DNA from: JAGXQV01 sp964505475
GTDB taxonomy: Bacteria > Pseudomonadota > Gammaproteobacteria > Burkholderiales > Sulfuricellaceae
Direction of reading: 5' to 3'
Length of the DNA: 64,000 bases
Assembly (NCBI GenBank): GCA_964505475.1
Contig: CAZDIJ010000002.1
Coordinates: forward strand, 1 to 64,000
Positions 28,160 to 37,236 of this stretch are shown here, piece by piece. The notes below the pieces were generated by a model, which did not search any database, was not told where the DNA came from, and saw only the letters and a program-made list of their open reading frames with translations. The stretch's first letter is position 1. Each line of letters starts with the position of its first letter. A program made the position numbers and the translations under genes.

Positions 28160-29352
28160 GGGCGCACCTCCCGTTCGCGGTTGCGGAATGCTTCACGGGT
28201 ACGCGCCGTGGTATTGACTTCGGAGGAAGACGGTGGAGATTCCGGGACCGCGGCCTGCTTGACCGGGGCGCCGATTTCCGGCGTCGGCCCGCTGTTGCCG
28301 CCGGACTGGATCAGCTTGTCGAGCGGCAGATAGAGGAGACTATTGCCGCCCTTCTGATCGACCAGCACCTTGCTCGAATTGCTCAGCATTTGCTGCATGG
28401 CGTCGAGATACATGCGGTCGCGCGTCACCTTGGGCGCCTTGCTGTATTCCGTCACCACCTGCTTGAAACGGCTGGCGTCACCCTGGGCGTTGGCGATCAC
28501 GCGCTGCTTGTAGCCATCGGCTTCCTGCAACAGACGCGATGCCATACCGCGCGCCTTAGGAACCACGTCGTTGGCATAAGCCTGGCCTTCGTTTTTCTGG
28601 CGTTCACGGTCCTGGCCGGCCTTTACCGCATCGTCGAACGCCGCCTGCACCTGCTCCGGCGGCTGGGCATTTTGCATGGTCACCTTGCTGATGCTGATGC
28701 CGGTCTTGTAGCGGTCGAGGATTTCCTGCATCAGCTTGCTGGCGGAAGCCGCCACCGCTTCGCGTCCTTCATAGAGCACGAAGTCCATCTTGCTCTTGCC
28801 GACGATTTCCCGAATCGCGGTTTCGGCGGCTCCCAGCACCGCATCCTCGGGCGAGCGGTTGTTGAACAGAAAGTCCTCAGGTGATTTCAAGGTATATTGG
28901 ACAGCAAATTGAATATCAATGATATTTTCGTCGTCAGTTAGCATCAGCGATTCTTTCAGAACCTTGCTCCTGACGTTGTTGCGGTAGCCGACTTCCACCG
29001 GGAGCACCTGCTCCTGCTTGACGATTTCGGCGCTTTCGAGCGGGTATGGCAAATGCCAACTTGGGCCGGGCATGGTGGTTTCGAGGTATTTGCCGAAACG
29101 CAGCACCACGCCGCGCTCGCCGGCATCGACGATATAGAAGCCGCTGCCGAGCCACACCAGCGCCACCAGCACCGGTATCAACCCCAGGCCGCCGCCGAAC
29201 CTGCGGCGGCCGCCGGAACTGCCGCCGCCAGACGGCATCTTGTCGCCGAAACGGTCGTTCAGCTTCTGATTGAAGCGGCGCCACAACTCATCGAGATCCG
29301 GCGGGCCGCCGCTGTTGTTCTTTTTTCCCCAGTCTGGGTCGTTCCATGCCAT
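28156..29352 (-). CDS. hflK: HflK, FtsH protease modulator
   Basis: 398 residues. The cytoplasmic N-terminus is Gly/Asn-rich (MAWNDPDWGKKNNSGGPPD). One membrane segment (GLGLIPVLVALVWLGSGFYIV) and an SPFH domain (GERGVVLRFGKYLETTMPGPSWHLPYPLE region) follow. The C-terminal coiled coil ends in a variable tail. It is the partner of HflC and is placed 2 bases after hflX. The pattern hfq-hflX-hflK-hflC is standard. Confidence 0.96.
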   Translation of the reverse strand: MAWNDPDWGKKNNSGGPPDLDELWRRFNQKLNDRFGDKMPSGGGSSGGRRRFGGGLGLIPVLVALVWLGSGFYIVDAGERGVVLRFGKYLETTMPGPSWHLPYPLESAEIVKQEQVLPVEVGYRNNVRSKVLKESLMLTDDENIIDIQFAVQYTLKSPEDFLFNNRSPEDAVLGAAETAIREIVGKSKMDFVLYEGREAVAASASKLMQEILDRYKTGISISKVTMQNAQPPEQVQAAFDDAVKAGQDRERQKNEGQAYANDVVPKARGMASRLLQEADGYKQRVIANAQGDASRFKQVVTEYSKAPKVTRDRMYLDAMQQMLSNSSKVLVDQKGGNSLLYLPLDKLIQSGGNSGPTPEIGAPVKQAAVPESPPSSSEVNTTARTREAFRNREREVRP

Positions 29353-29354
29353 AT

Positions 29355-30512
29355 TTAATATTCCATGTTTAAAGGCTCAGCTTCGCTCTCGGCTTCCATC
29401 CCGCCGGCGCACTGCTTCCGCCTTGTATCGTGTTCCACCAGCGCCTGGCGGATATAATCCATGCCTTCCCCGGTCAGTGCGCTTACCCGAACACGACGGA
29501 TTCTACCATACTCGTCCCGATCCAATCCCGGCTCGGCTCCGCTTAGATCAATCTTATTGAAGATTTCGATTTGCGGAATATGATCCGCGCCGATCTCGGT
29601 CAGCACCTTGTTGACCTCGGCGATCTGGATGTCGCGGCTGTGGCTGGCGGCATCCACCACGTGCAGCAGCAAATCCGCCTGGATCGCTTCTTCCAGGGTG
29701 GCGCGGAAAGCCGCCACCAGGGTATGGGGCAGTTGCTTGATGAATCCCACCGTATCCGACAGCACGACTTCGCCGCATTCCGACAGGAACAGCTTGCGCG
29801 TGGTGGTGTCCAGGGTGGCGAACAACTTGTCGGCGGCATAGGCCTGGGCATTGGTCAAGCGGTTGAACAGGGTGGATTTCCCGGCATTGGTATAGCCTAC
29901 CAGCGACACCGAGTAAACATTGGCGCGCTGCCGCGCGCGGCGCTGGATGTCGCGTTGCTGGCGGAACTTGGCGAGCTTGTCCTTGAGCAGCTTGACGCGG
30001 TTGCGCAGCATGCGGCGATCCATTTCCAACTGCTTTTCACCGGGACCGCCGCGTACGCCGATACCGCCCTTTTGCCGTTCCAGGTGGGTCCAGCCGCGCA
30101 CCAGGCGGGTCGCCAGATATTCCAACTGCGCCAGTTCGACCTGCAACTTGCCTTCGTGGCTGCGCGCGCGCTGGGCGAAAATATCCAGGATCAGGTTGGT
30201 GCGATCCAGCACCCGGCACTTGAGCTGCCGTTCGAGATTGCGTTGCTGGGCCGCAGTCAGCTCATGGTTGAAAATAACCAGGGAAACCTCGCCGGCCTGA
30301 CACGCCGCGGCGATTTCCTCGACCTTGCCGGATCCGGCAAAGGTACTGGCATCCGGTTTGGCGCGCTTCCCGCGAATTACCGCGCTCACGTCGATGCGGG
30401 CGCTCTCGGCAAGCAGTTTGAGTTCTTCCAGGCTCTCCTCGTAATCGGGATCGTTGAAATCCAGACCGACGAGTATCGCCTTGCCGCCGCCGCTCGGGCG
30501 TTCGAACATCAA
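29355..30512 (-). CDS. hflX: GTPase HflX
   Basis: 385 residues: N-terminal HflX domain, central coiled coil with the Gly-rich RQKGGIGVRGGPGEKQLE linker, then a TrmE-Era-Obg-type G domain with G1 GYTNAGKST, G3 DTVGF and G4 NKID. It splits stalled ribosomes under stress. Its ATG overlaps the hfq stop (4 bases). The C-terminal tail after the G domain is short. Confidence 0.96.
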   Translation of the reverse strand: MMFERPSGGGKAILVGLDFNDPDYEESLEELKLLAESARIDVSAVIRGKRAKPDASTFAGSGKVEEIAAACQAGEVSLVIFNHELTAAQQRNLERQLKCRVLDRTNLILDIFAQRARSHEGKLQVELAQLEYLATRLVRGWTHLERQKGGIGVRGGPGEKQLEMDRRMLRNRVKLLKDKLAKFRQQRDIQRRARQRANVYSVSLVGYTNAGKSTLFNRLTNAQAYAADKLFATLDTTTRKLFLSECGEVVLSDTVGFIKQLPHTLVAAFRATLEEAIQADLLLHVVDAASHSRDIQIAEVNKVLTEIGADHIPQIEIFNKIDLSGAEPGLDRDEYGRIRRVRVSALTGEGMDYIRQALVEHDTRRKQCAGGMEAESEAEPLNMEY

Positions 30513-30751
30513 GCCTCGGCGGCGGGGTTATCGAAGGGGATAGTGACGGGACGCACTGGCACGACGGTGGAAATCGCGTGCTTGTAGACCATTTGGGTGA
30601 CGGTATTCTTAAGCAGCACCACATACTGGTCGAACGATTCGACCTGTCCTTGGAGTTTGATGCCGTTCACCAGATAAATGGAAACCGGCACATGTTCTTT
30701 GCGCAAAGCGTTCAGAAACGGGTCTTGTAACAATTGCCCTTTGGCGCTCAT
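30509..30751 (-). CDS. hfq: RNA chaperone Hfq
   Basis: 80 residues with the Sm1 motif (QLLQDPFLNALRKEHVPVSI, LVNGIKLQGQVESFDQYVVLL) and Sm2 (VYKHAISTVVP). The C-terminal tail is short (VRPVTIPFDNPAAEA), as in many Betaproteobacteria. It is upstream of hflX with an ATGA overlap. The 114 bases between it and the 386-residue gene probably carry a promoter; no single best pair of boxes stands out. Confidence 0.98.
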   Translation of the reverse strand: MSAKGQLLQDPFLNALRKEHVPVSIYLVNGIKLQGQVESFDQYVVLLKNTVTQMVYKHAISTVVPVRPVTIPFDNPAAEA

Positions 30752-30865
30752 GGTATTTCTCCAATATTGTTATAAAAATCAGGGAAACGTAACTTTACTT
30801 TATTTTTCTCCATTTAGCCAACAGTATTCTTGAGCGGAAAGGTCGGGTACCTTCCCTTTCTCCTG

Positions 30866-32026
30866 CTATTGCCAGAAGTCGGTGGCGATGGCATCCCCCA
30901 GATCGGCTTCGATCAGGCGGCGGCGCACTTCCAGGAGCCGCTCGATCAATTGCGGCTCCTGTTTTTCGTAAGCCTGCGCATCGGCCACCCGGTTCACCAC
31001 GACGCCGAGCAGTTCGGTGATTGCGTTGCCGATGGAATTCTGGCTGATGGTGACGATCAGCTTGCCCGCGTCGTTGCGGTAGATAAGCTGTTTGAAGGCC
31101 GGCTGCCAGCGGATCGCGTTGGCGTATTTGGCGTCGGTGATGCAGCGATCCCTGACCTTCTTCGCCGTTTTCAGGAAATCGTTGTTGAACAGCAGCACGC
31201 TTTCGACTTGCTCGGGAAAATATACATCGCCCAGCATCGGCGCGTTGCGGGTGGAAACCTGGGAGAAAAAAGTACGATAAAAGTCGATGAAGCCTTTCAG
31301 CACCAAATCGTACTCGTGCCAGAAGCGAACATCTTCCAGGGCGGCCACGCCTCCCGGCACTTCCCAACTCGGCAGTCCCTGAGGATAGCCGGTCAGATCA
31401 AGACGCGCGGCATCGTCGCTCACCGGGCGCAGCACCTCCAGATGAAGCGCCTTGCAGATGAATTCCCGGTAGACGTCGTGCATATACTTCTCGAAAAGAG
31501 AGTGTTGGCCGCCGTCGGTAAGATTGGAATTTTTTGGGTCGGCAAGCTTGGCATTGCGCAAATCATCCATGGGAAATACGATGAAATGGTTATGCAGCAT
31601 TCGGATGCTGGGGACCCCCGGAGAAGTCAGCGGCCAAGTGGCGTCGAGGCTGGCCTCGCCCGCCAGCACCAAGTGCCGGGACGGATCGGGATACTGCTCC
31701 AGCATGTAGTCGATAATCACCTGGTTCATCCGGTTCCAGACATGCTTGACGTTGTCCGGCACCTGGGTGCGCCGCACCGGACGCCCCAGCGGATTGAGGA
31801 TGCATTTCGAGGTGTTGTAGATGATCGAGGTGTCGAATTCGTTGCTGTGCCCCAGCGCCTTGCGGTAAAGCAGCAGGTTTTCCGGGTTCATCAACAAGCC
31901 GTTGTTGTGCATCAGATCATTGAGATTTTCCGTGCTGTTGAAAAATTCGTTGGGTTTCATCCCCTCTGGAACCTCCAGGGGGATGGGGCGGAAGGGGGTA
32001 ACTATTTCGCGTGGGCCGGATTGCAT
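30866..32026 (-). CDS. Unrecognised 386-residue protein between der and hfq (possible HIT/GalT-like fold)
   Basis: This is a real gene by its length, codon pattern and a CAGGTG site before the ATG; I do not recognise the family. There is no signal peptide or membrane segment. The only enzyme-like motif I see is MLHNHFIVFP at 143-152 (His145-x-His147 followed by hydrophobics), preceded by SRHLVLAGEASLDATWPL, which recalls the H-x-H strand of HIT/GalT nucleotidyl-transferases; the third element is not obvious. The C-terminus is helical (VVVNRVADAQAYEKQEPQLIERLLEVRRRLIEADLGDAIA). It is inserted in a block where der normally abuts hfq. The function call is speculative. Confidence 0.75.
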   Translation of the reverse strand: MQSGPREIVTPFRPIPLEVPEGMKPNEFFNSTENLNDLMHNNGLLMNPENLLLYRKALGHSNEFDTSIIYNTSKCILNPLGRPVRRTQVPDNVKHVWNRMNQVIIDYMLEQYPDPSRHLVLAGEASLDATWPLTSPGVPSIRMLHNHFIVFPMDDLRNAKLADPKNSNLTDGGQHSLFEKYMHDVYREFICKALHLEVLRPVSDDAARLDLTGYPQGLPSWEVPGGVAALEDVRFWHEYDLVLKGFIDFYRTFFSQVSTRNAPMLGDVYFPEQVESVLLFNNDFLKTAKKVRDRCITDAKYANAIRWQPAFKQLIYRNDAGKLIVTISQNSIGNAITELLGVVVNRVADAQAYEKQEPQLIERLLEVRRRLIEADLGDAIATDFWQ

Positions 32027-32141
32027 CGTATCGCACCTGAAATGGATGGAGGTTGGGGCGTTCCGTCCGACGGAATTGCAGGATGCGTTCCCGACGAACC
32101 AAGTTGGGAATTTTTACCATATCGCCGGAAAACAGCCGAGC

Positions 32142-32170
32142 AAAAAAATCGAATGCCGGGATAAACCCGG
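32142..32170 (-). terminator. Weak intrinsic terminator after der
   Basis: On the minus strand CCGGG, loop TTTAT, CCCGG, then six bases and a run of seven Ts. The stem is only 5 bp and the U-tract is displaced. It would separate der from the 386-residue gene. Confidence 0.35.
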
Positions 32171-32184
32171 TTCATCCATAGAGC

Positions 32185-33588
32185 CTATTTCTTGCCGAAC
32201 AGCTTGCGCCCGCGGCGGCGTTGCCGGCGGTCGCGCTTCTCCTCGCTCTCGGTTTTGGGCGCGGGCTTCTTGTCGGCAAAGGGATTCTGCCCTTGCTTGA
32301 ACTGCACGCGGAGGGGCGTCCCGACCAGCTCGAACGCCTTGCGGAAGGTGTTTTCCAGATAACGCTTGAAGCTATCAGGGATGCTGGCCACCGCCGTGCC
32401 GTGGACGATCACCAGTGGCGGGTTGGAGCCGCCCTGATGCGCATAGCGCAGCTTGGGGCGGAACGGTCCGGCTTTGGGCGGCTGGTGCTGCTCCGTGGCG
32501 GCCATCAGGATGCGCGTCAGTTTCGGCGTTGACATTTTTATCATCGCCGAAGCAAAAGCCGCGTCCACCGAGGCGAACAGCCCCCCGACTCCGCTGCCCT
32601 GCAAGGCGGATATGTAGTGGAACTTGGCGAATTCGAGAAACTGGAGCTTGCGTGAAATATCGAGTTTGACCACTTCGCGCCGCGCCGCGTCCAGCCCGTC
32701 CCATTTATTGATGGCCAGCACTAGCGCCTTGCCCGCCTCGAGGATAAATCCGGCGATGTGTGCATCCTGCTCGGCGACATCCTGGCGCGCATCCAGTACC
32801 AGCACGACCACGTTGGCGTCCTCGATGGCTTGCAGGGTTTTCACCACCGAGAATTTTTCGATGGCTTCGAATACCTTGCCGCGCTTGCGGATGCCAGCGG
32901 TGTCGATCAAGGTGTAATGGCGGTCTTCGCGGTCGAATTCGATATAAATACTGTCGCGCGTGGTACCCGGTTGGTCGAAGGCGATGACGCGCTCCTCGCC
33001 GAGCAACGCATTGACCAGCGTCGACTTGCCGACATTGGGGCGGCCGACGATGGCGATTTTGGGGTGGTCATCCTTGTCTTCGGCGGCTTCTTCTTCGGGG
33101 AAGCCCGCCAGCGCCAGTTCGACCAGTTCGCGCACGCCGTCGCCATGCGCCGACGAGATTGGCAGCGGATCGCCCAGGCCGAGTTCGTGAAACTCGGCCG
33201 CCACCACGTCGCGTCGCATGCCTTCCGCCTTGTTGACCGCCAGGAATAGCGGCTGGCCGGATTTGCGCAAACGCTCGGCGATGATCTTGTCCTGCGAAGT
33301 CAGCCCCTGGCGGGCGTCCACCAGGAAAACGATGGCGTCCGCCTCGTCGACCGCCTGCAAGGTCTGACGCGCCATCTCGTGAAGGATGCCGTCTTTCGCC
33401 ACCGGCTCGAAGCCGCCGGTATCCACAACCAGATAGGGCTTGTCGCCCACCCTGCCGTGACCGTAATGACGGTCGCGCGTCAGCCCCGGCAGGTCGGCGA
33501 CGAGCGCGTCGCGGCTGCGGGTAAGACGGTTGAACAAGGTGGATTTGCCGACGTTGGGACGGCCGACCAAGGCTAGGGTGGGTTTCAC
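32185..33588 (-). CDS. der: Ribosome assembly GTPase Der (EngA)
   Basis: 467 residues with two tandem G domains, each with GRPNVGKST (near residues 8 and 185), a C-terminal KH-like domain (ATEQHQPPKAGPFRPKLRYAHQGG, then NTFRKAFELVGTPLRVQF) and a basic tail (KRDRRQRRRGRKLFGKK). It is needed for 50S subunit maturation. It starts at a GTG without a clear ribosome binding site. It normally follows bamB directly; here a two-gene signalling insert intervenes and an extended -10 promoter is seen upstream. Confidence 0.97.
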   Translation of the reverse strand: MKPTLALVGRPNVGKSTLFNRLTRSRDALVADLPGLTRDRHYGHGRVGDKPYLVVDTGGFEPVAKDGILHEMARQTLQAVDEADAIVFLVDARQGLTSQDKIIAERLRKSGQPLFLAVNKAEGMRRDVVAAEFHELGLGDPLPISSAHGDGVRELVELALAGFPEEEAAEDKDDHPKIAIVGRPNVGKSTLVNALLGEERVIAFDQPGTTRDSIYIEFDREDRHYTLIDTAGIRKRGKVFEAIEKFSVVKTLQAIEDANVVVLVLDARQDVAEQDAHIAGFILEAGKALVLAINKWDGLDAARREVVKLDISRKLQFLEFAKFHYISALQGSGVGGLFASVDAAFASAMIKMSTPKLTRILMAATEQHQPPKAGPFRPKLRYAHQGGSNPPLVIVHGTAVASIPDSFKRYLENTFRKAFELVGTPLRVQFKQGQNPFADKKPAPKTESEEKRDRRQRRRGRKLFGKK

Positions 33589-33620
33589 GATGAGGCGGCG
33601 CGGAAAAAATCAGGGAGGCG

Positions 33621-33629
33621 ATTATACCA
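33621..33629 (-). promoter_or_regulatory. Extended -10 promoter candidate for der
   Basis: On the minus strand TGGTATAAT (33629-33621): a consensus TATAAT preceded by TGn. The -35 is poor, as allowed for extended -10 promoters. The predicted start is about 25 bases before the der GTG. It would free der from the inserted upstream gene pair. Confidence 0.55.
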
Positions 33630-33679
33630 TAGCCGGCAGCGCTCCCCCGCGCCGAATAACTGGCGTTTTCCGCGAAACG

Positions 33680-35302
33680 CTAGGCCGGCATGGCATCCAG
33701 CGCCATCTGAAACTGGGTACACCATTTCTCCTGCGGGTCCAGCTTGGATACCCGTTCCAGGCATTCGCGGGCAATTTGCAGCAGAGTGTCGTTTTTCCCG
33801 CTCTGGCGCATGGCGAGAACGGCGACGTTGGCCAGATTAATCATGATGCGCTTGTTGTTGGGAAGCATGGCGCGGGCGTCGCCGAGCACCCGGATGGCTT
33901 CGTCCAGCTTGCCTTCCTTGGCCAAGGTTACCCCGCGGTTATTGGCCTCGACAACTTCCTGGCGGGATTTTTCGATAAGCTTTTGCCCTTCGTCCTGCAA
34001 GCCCGCCTGGTTGTAGAGTTCGTTGACTTGAGCCAACAGCCTAGTGTTCTCGTGGTTATTCTTGACGATCGCCTGCGCCAGGTTTTCGGCGGCTTCCTTG
34101 TTGCCGGTTTCCAGGAAGAGCTGGGCGGCCTCGACCATCACGCCGGGCGGCAGCGCATCCTTGTTCTGCTGAACCAGATCGGCCACTTCCTTGGAAATTT
34201 TTCCGGCGCCGACGAAATCTCCCGATTTGCGGTAAACCATCCCTTCCACCACCTTGGCGTGCAATTTGGTTTCGGGGCTTTCGAATTCCTTGTGGACATT
34301 CTTCAGAATTTGCAGGGCTTCGGCATGGTTATCCTTGTCGGAGCAGATTTTGGCCAGGCCAAGATAGGCAACGGGGGTTTTGTGTACGGAGAACTCCCCC
34401 AGCTTGATGGTTTTCCGGTATGCATTTTCGGCGGTTTCCAGATCGCCGCGCTTTTGGGCGATTTCCCCGAGACTCTTTTGCCGGATGACGGAGTTCGGCG
34501 ATATTTCGGTGCAGCGCGCCAGCACGCGCTGCGCCTCTTCCAGCTCCTCGGCCGCCTCGTGGCTCTTGGCCAGCCAGTCATGGGCTTCCAGGTAGGCGGG
34601 ATTGTCGTTGATGACCTCGCGGAACAGTTGCCGCGCCCGCTCCAAATCGCCGCCGTAAAAAGCCACCTTGCCCAAGCCGGTCTTGGCCCATGGAATATCC
34701 CGCTTGGCCAGTATCTGCTCGAACACCTGCCTGGCTTGCTCGTATTTCCCCATGGACAGCAATGTGCTGGTCTTGATGCGCAGCAATTCAGTCGCGTTGG
34801 TTTTGCTGGTGGACAGTATCTCGTCGCAAATGGCCACGGTGCGTGCATGATTTTTTGCGCGCATCGCTTTCTCAATATCGAGCAGCGTATCTTTCCGCGC
34901 CATCACTTTTTCCAAGCGGCCGGCCATGGTAGCCTCGTTGACCGGCTTGATGATGTAGTCGTCCGGCATGTGCTCGGCCGCGCCGAAAACCAGATCGGAG
35001 GTTTTTTCCGCGGTAATGATGATCCATGCCGTCGCCAGGCCGATCAGGTCGCGGTGTTTGGCTTCTTCGAGGACTTGCTGGCCATTCCGCCCGATGCCCA
35101 GATTAAAGTCGCACAGCACCACGTCGTATTTGCCCTTTTCCAGACAGGCAATGGCTTCGTTCCCATTGGTGGCCGTGTCGATATGTTTGGCGCCGAACGA
35201 TTTGAGCATGTCCCGCATCATCGAGCGCATTCCCTGGAAATCATCGACGATCAGATAGTGCTTGCCGGCAAACAGGGAGTTGGTATCCGAAGCTGCAAAC
35301 AT
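33680..35302 (-). CDS. Response regulator with C-terminal TPR repeats
   Basis: 540 residues, AAAGGA before the ATG. The receiver domain (about 14-130) has acidic D20/D21, phospho-acceptor Asp65 (VVLCDFNLG), Thr97 and Lys119 (YIIKP). The remaining ~400 residues are tetratricopeptide-type helical repeats (KYEQARQVFEQILAKRD, DLERARQLFREVINDN and others), so the output is protein-protein interaction rather than DNA binding. A single-domain-type histidine kinase gene lies 18 bases upstream and is the probable partner. Targets are unknown. The pair interrupts the conserved bamB-der neighbourhood. Confidence 0.9.
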   Translation of the reverse strand: MFAASDTNSLFAGKHYLIVDDFQGMRSMMRDMLKSFGAKHIDTATNGNEAIACLEKGKYDVVLCDFNLGIGRNGQQVLEEAKHRDLIGLATAWIIITAEKTSDLVFGAAEHMPDDYIIKPVNEATMAGRLEKVMARKDTLLDIEKAMRAKNHARTVAICDEILSTSKTNATELLRIKTSTLLSMGKYEQARQVFEQILAKRDIPWAKTGLGKVAFYGGDLERARQLFREVINDNPAYLEAHDWLAKSHEAAEELEEAQRVLARCTEISPNSVIRQKSLGEIAQKRGDLETAENAYRKTIKLGEFSVHKTPVAYLGLAKICSDKDNHAEALQILKNVHKEFESPETKLHAKVVEGMVYRKSGDFVGAGKISKEVADLVQQNKDALPPGVMVEAAQLFLETGNKEAAENLAQAIVKNNHENTRLLAQVNELYNQAGLQDEGQKLIEKSRQEVVEANNRGVTLAKEGKLDEAIRVLGDARAMLPNNKRIMINLANVAVLAMRQSGKNDTLLQIARECLERVSKLDPQEKWCTQFQMALDAMPA

Positions 35303-35320
35303 AGGATTTCCTTTTTCAAC

Positions 35321-36007
35321 TTAGGGCAGGCGCAGAATAAAGCAGCCGCCACCGTATTCGCCGCCGTTTTCCAGCGCCATGGAGCCGGTCTTGCCGCGGT
35401 TCCTATGAAGTTTGGCGACCATGGAAGAAAAATATAGACCGAGTCCGGTACTGCCCGAAGCGAAACTGACTCCTTTGTTGACGGCATCCCCGGTTTCCAG
35501 GATGCTGGGAGGATAACCCGCACCATTGTCATCCAGGCGGATTTCCAGGCCATCGCCGGATTCCCGGATGGCCAGCTTCAGTTTGCCGTTGGTATAGCGA
35601 GCGGCATTGTTCAGGGCATGGGAAATCACCCCGGACACCAATTCGTAATCGAAATACCAGGTCGATTCTTCATCGTAATCCAGCTTTAAGTCGATACCGA
35701 GATATTCCAGGAGCATCGCATTCTGAGAGACGATTTCCTTGACGAAATCGTCGATGGAGTTTTCCGTCAGGTCGAACGGGTAGAAATTGTTGCCGACTTT
35801 ATAGACCGCCAGCATCTGGATGAGGTTGGCATTGACGCGCCGGACTTCGTAAAGCATCGGCGCGGCTTGCCGTTGTGCCGTGGGTTCCAGCGTAGCGATA
35901 TTGTCCTCGAGGAAATTTATCATGACGCTGAGCGAGTTCTTCATGTCGTGAATCGCGGAAGCGAGAAATGCGGAAATGTCTGGATTCGCTTTTTGATTGT
36001 CTTCCAT
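35321..36007 (-). CDS. Soluble sensor-less histidine kinase
   Basis: 228 residues, no membrane segment and no sensor domain. The HisKA-like region begins almost at once with the phospho-acceptor candidate His20 (AIHDMKNSL). The HATPase_c domain has the N box HALNNAARY, the G1 box DDNGAGYP and the G2 box GSTGLGLYFSSMV. So it should be able to autophosphorylate, probably with input from another protein. It lies 35 bases after bamB and 18 bases before the response-regulator/TPR gene. It has GGGGGGGGC immediately before the ATG. Partnership with the neighbour is inferred. Confidence 0.87.
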   Translation of the reverse strand: MEDNQKANPDISAFLASAIHDMKNSLSVMINFLEDNIATLEPTAQRQAAPMLYEVRRVNANLIQMLAVYKVGNNFYPFDLTENSIDDFVKEIVSQNAMLLEYLGIDLKLDYDEESTWYFDYELVSGVISHALNNAARYTNGKLKLAIRESGDGLEIRLDDNGAGYPPSILETGDAVNKGVSFASGSTGLGLYFSSMVAKLHRNRGKTGSMALENGGEYGGGCFILRLP

Positions 36008-36042
36008 GCCCCCCCCTTTGCGTCTTTCATGCCCTGAAAATC

Positions 36043-37206
36043 TTAATCCACGGAAAGTACGAAAACGCCCCCGTTCACGGTCTGCTGCAAAATTTTTCCG
36101 CCCCAGGCGAGCGGCGGCGCCACCACGGCACTGCCGTCGGTAGCGATGCGCGCCGCGAAGTTGCCGTCGTCGCGCGACAGAAAATGAGCGTAGCCCTCGA
36201 AATCGGCAACGAAAACATAACCGTTCACCACCTGCGGCGAAGACAACTGGCGCCCAAACAGCTTATCCTGCTTCCAGATGCTGCCGCCGCTATTTTTATC
36301 CAACGCATGCACCGCGCCCTTGGCATCGCTGACATAGAGGTAGCGGTTATCCATGGTCAGGCCGGATATGCTGGAAATTTCCCGCGCCCACAGTTGGCCG
36401 CCCCTTTGAAGGTCGAAGCATGCCACCCTGCCCTGGAAAGCCACGGCGCAGACCATGCCGGCGTCGGCCACGGGCAGGCTGGTGATGTCGGCAATCCGCT
36501 CCAATTCGGTTGAGCCGCGCGGCAACGCCACGTTCGCTTCCCAGCCGATGGTGCCGTTAGCCAGGTTGAGCGCCACCAGCTTGCCGCCCGGGAACCCCGC
36601 CAGCACCGCCCCGCGCGTAATGGCGACCCCCGCGTAATTGCGCAAAGACAGCGCGGGCATGGTGCGCTGGTAGACCCATTTTTGCTTGCCATCCTGGGCG
36701 TTCAGGCCGAATATCCGCCCGTCTCCGGTGCGGACGACGACGGTGTCTTCCGCCACTTGCGGCGTACTCAGGATTTCGCTGGAGACTTTCGCCTGCCACA
36801 AAGGCTTGCCGTCCGGCGAGAAAGCCAAGACATCGCCCTTGGCCGTTCCCGCCAGAACCAGCCCGGCGCCGGCGCCGACGCCGCTTGACAGCTTGTGCCC
36901 GGTGTCGATGCGCCATGCCTGCTTGCCGCTGCCGGCCTCGAAACGGGCAATCTGCCCATCCTGGCCGGCGGCATAAATTTTGTCCTCGTCGATGGCCGGC
37001 ACGAAGACGAAACCACTCGCCGCGCCGACCTGTTGACGCCACAGCACCGCCGTTTTGGCGCTCGGCTTGAATTCTTGCAGCGCCGCCCTCTCGATAACCT
37101 TCTTGGGAGCGCCGAATAGGCCGAAACCCGTGGTGACGTTTTCCGTCAGCGAAGCACATCCCGCCAGCATCGACAGCAGCCACAACAAACCGATTTTATA
37201 AAACAT
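36043..37206 (-). CDS. bamB: Outer-membrane protein assembly lipoprotein BamB
   Basis: About 387 residues from the ATG at 37206 (MFYKIGLLWLLSMLAGC), with lipobox SMLAGC and GGAA 7 bases upstream; a GTG two codons earlier is possible but badly spaced. The rest is an eight-bladed PQQ-type beta-propeller (for example VYQRTMPALSLRNYAGVAI and GRVACFDLQRGGQLWAREI). It is part of the Bam complex that inserts beta-barrel proteins; bamA is in the window at 60877. It lies 30 bases after the YfgM-like gene. Confidence 0.95.
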   Translation of the reverse strand: MFYKIGLLWLLSMLAGCASLTENVTTGFGLFGAPKKVIERAALQEFKPSAKTAVLWRQQVGAASGFVFVPAIDEDKIYAAGQDGQIARFEAGSGKQAWRIDTGHKLSSGVGAGAGLVLAGTAKGDVLAFSPDGKPLWQAKVSSEILSTPQVAEDTVVVRTGDGRIFGLNAQDGKQKWVYQRTMPALSLRNYAGVAITRGAVLAGFPGGKLVALNLANGTIGWEANVALPRGSTELERIADITSLPVADAGMVCAVAFQGRVACFDLQRGGQLWAREISSISGLTMDNRYLYVSDAKGAVHALDKNSGGSIWKQDKLFGRQLSSPQVVNGYVFVADFEGYAHFLSRDDGNFAARIATDGSAVVAPPLAWGGKILQQTVNGGVFVLSVD

Positions 37207-37236
37207 GCTCACTTCCGCGCTCCCATGTTGAAACGG

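Noticed and set aside
33650..33685. GCGTTT/AAACGC hairpin after the RR-TPR stop codon
   Set aside because: Six-bp stem without a U-tract; not supported as a terminator.
33530..35437. 635-codon plus-strand ORF opposite der and the RR-TPR gene
   Set aside because: Antisense shadow; no motif and no ribosome binding site.
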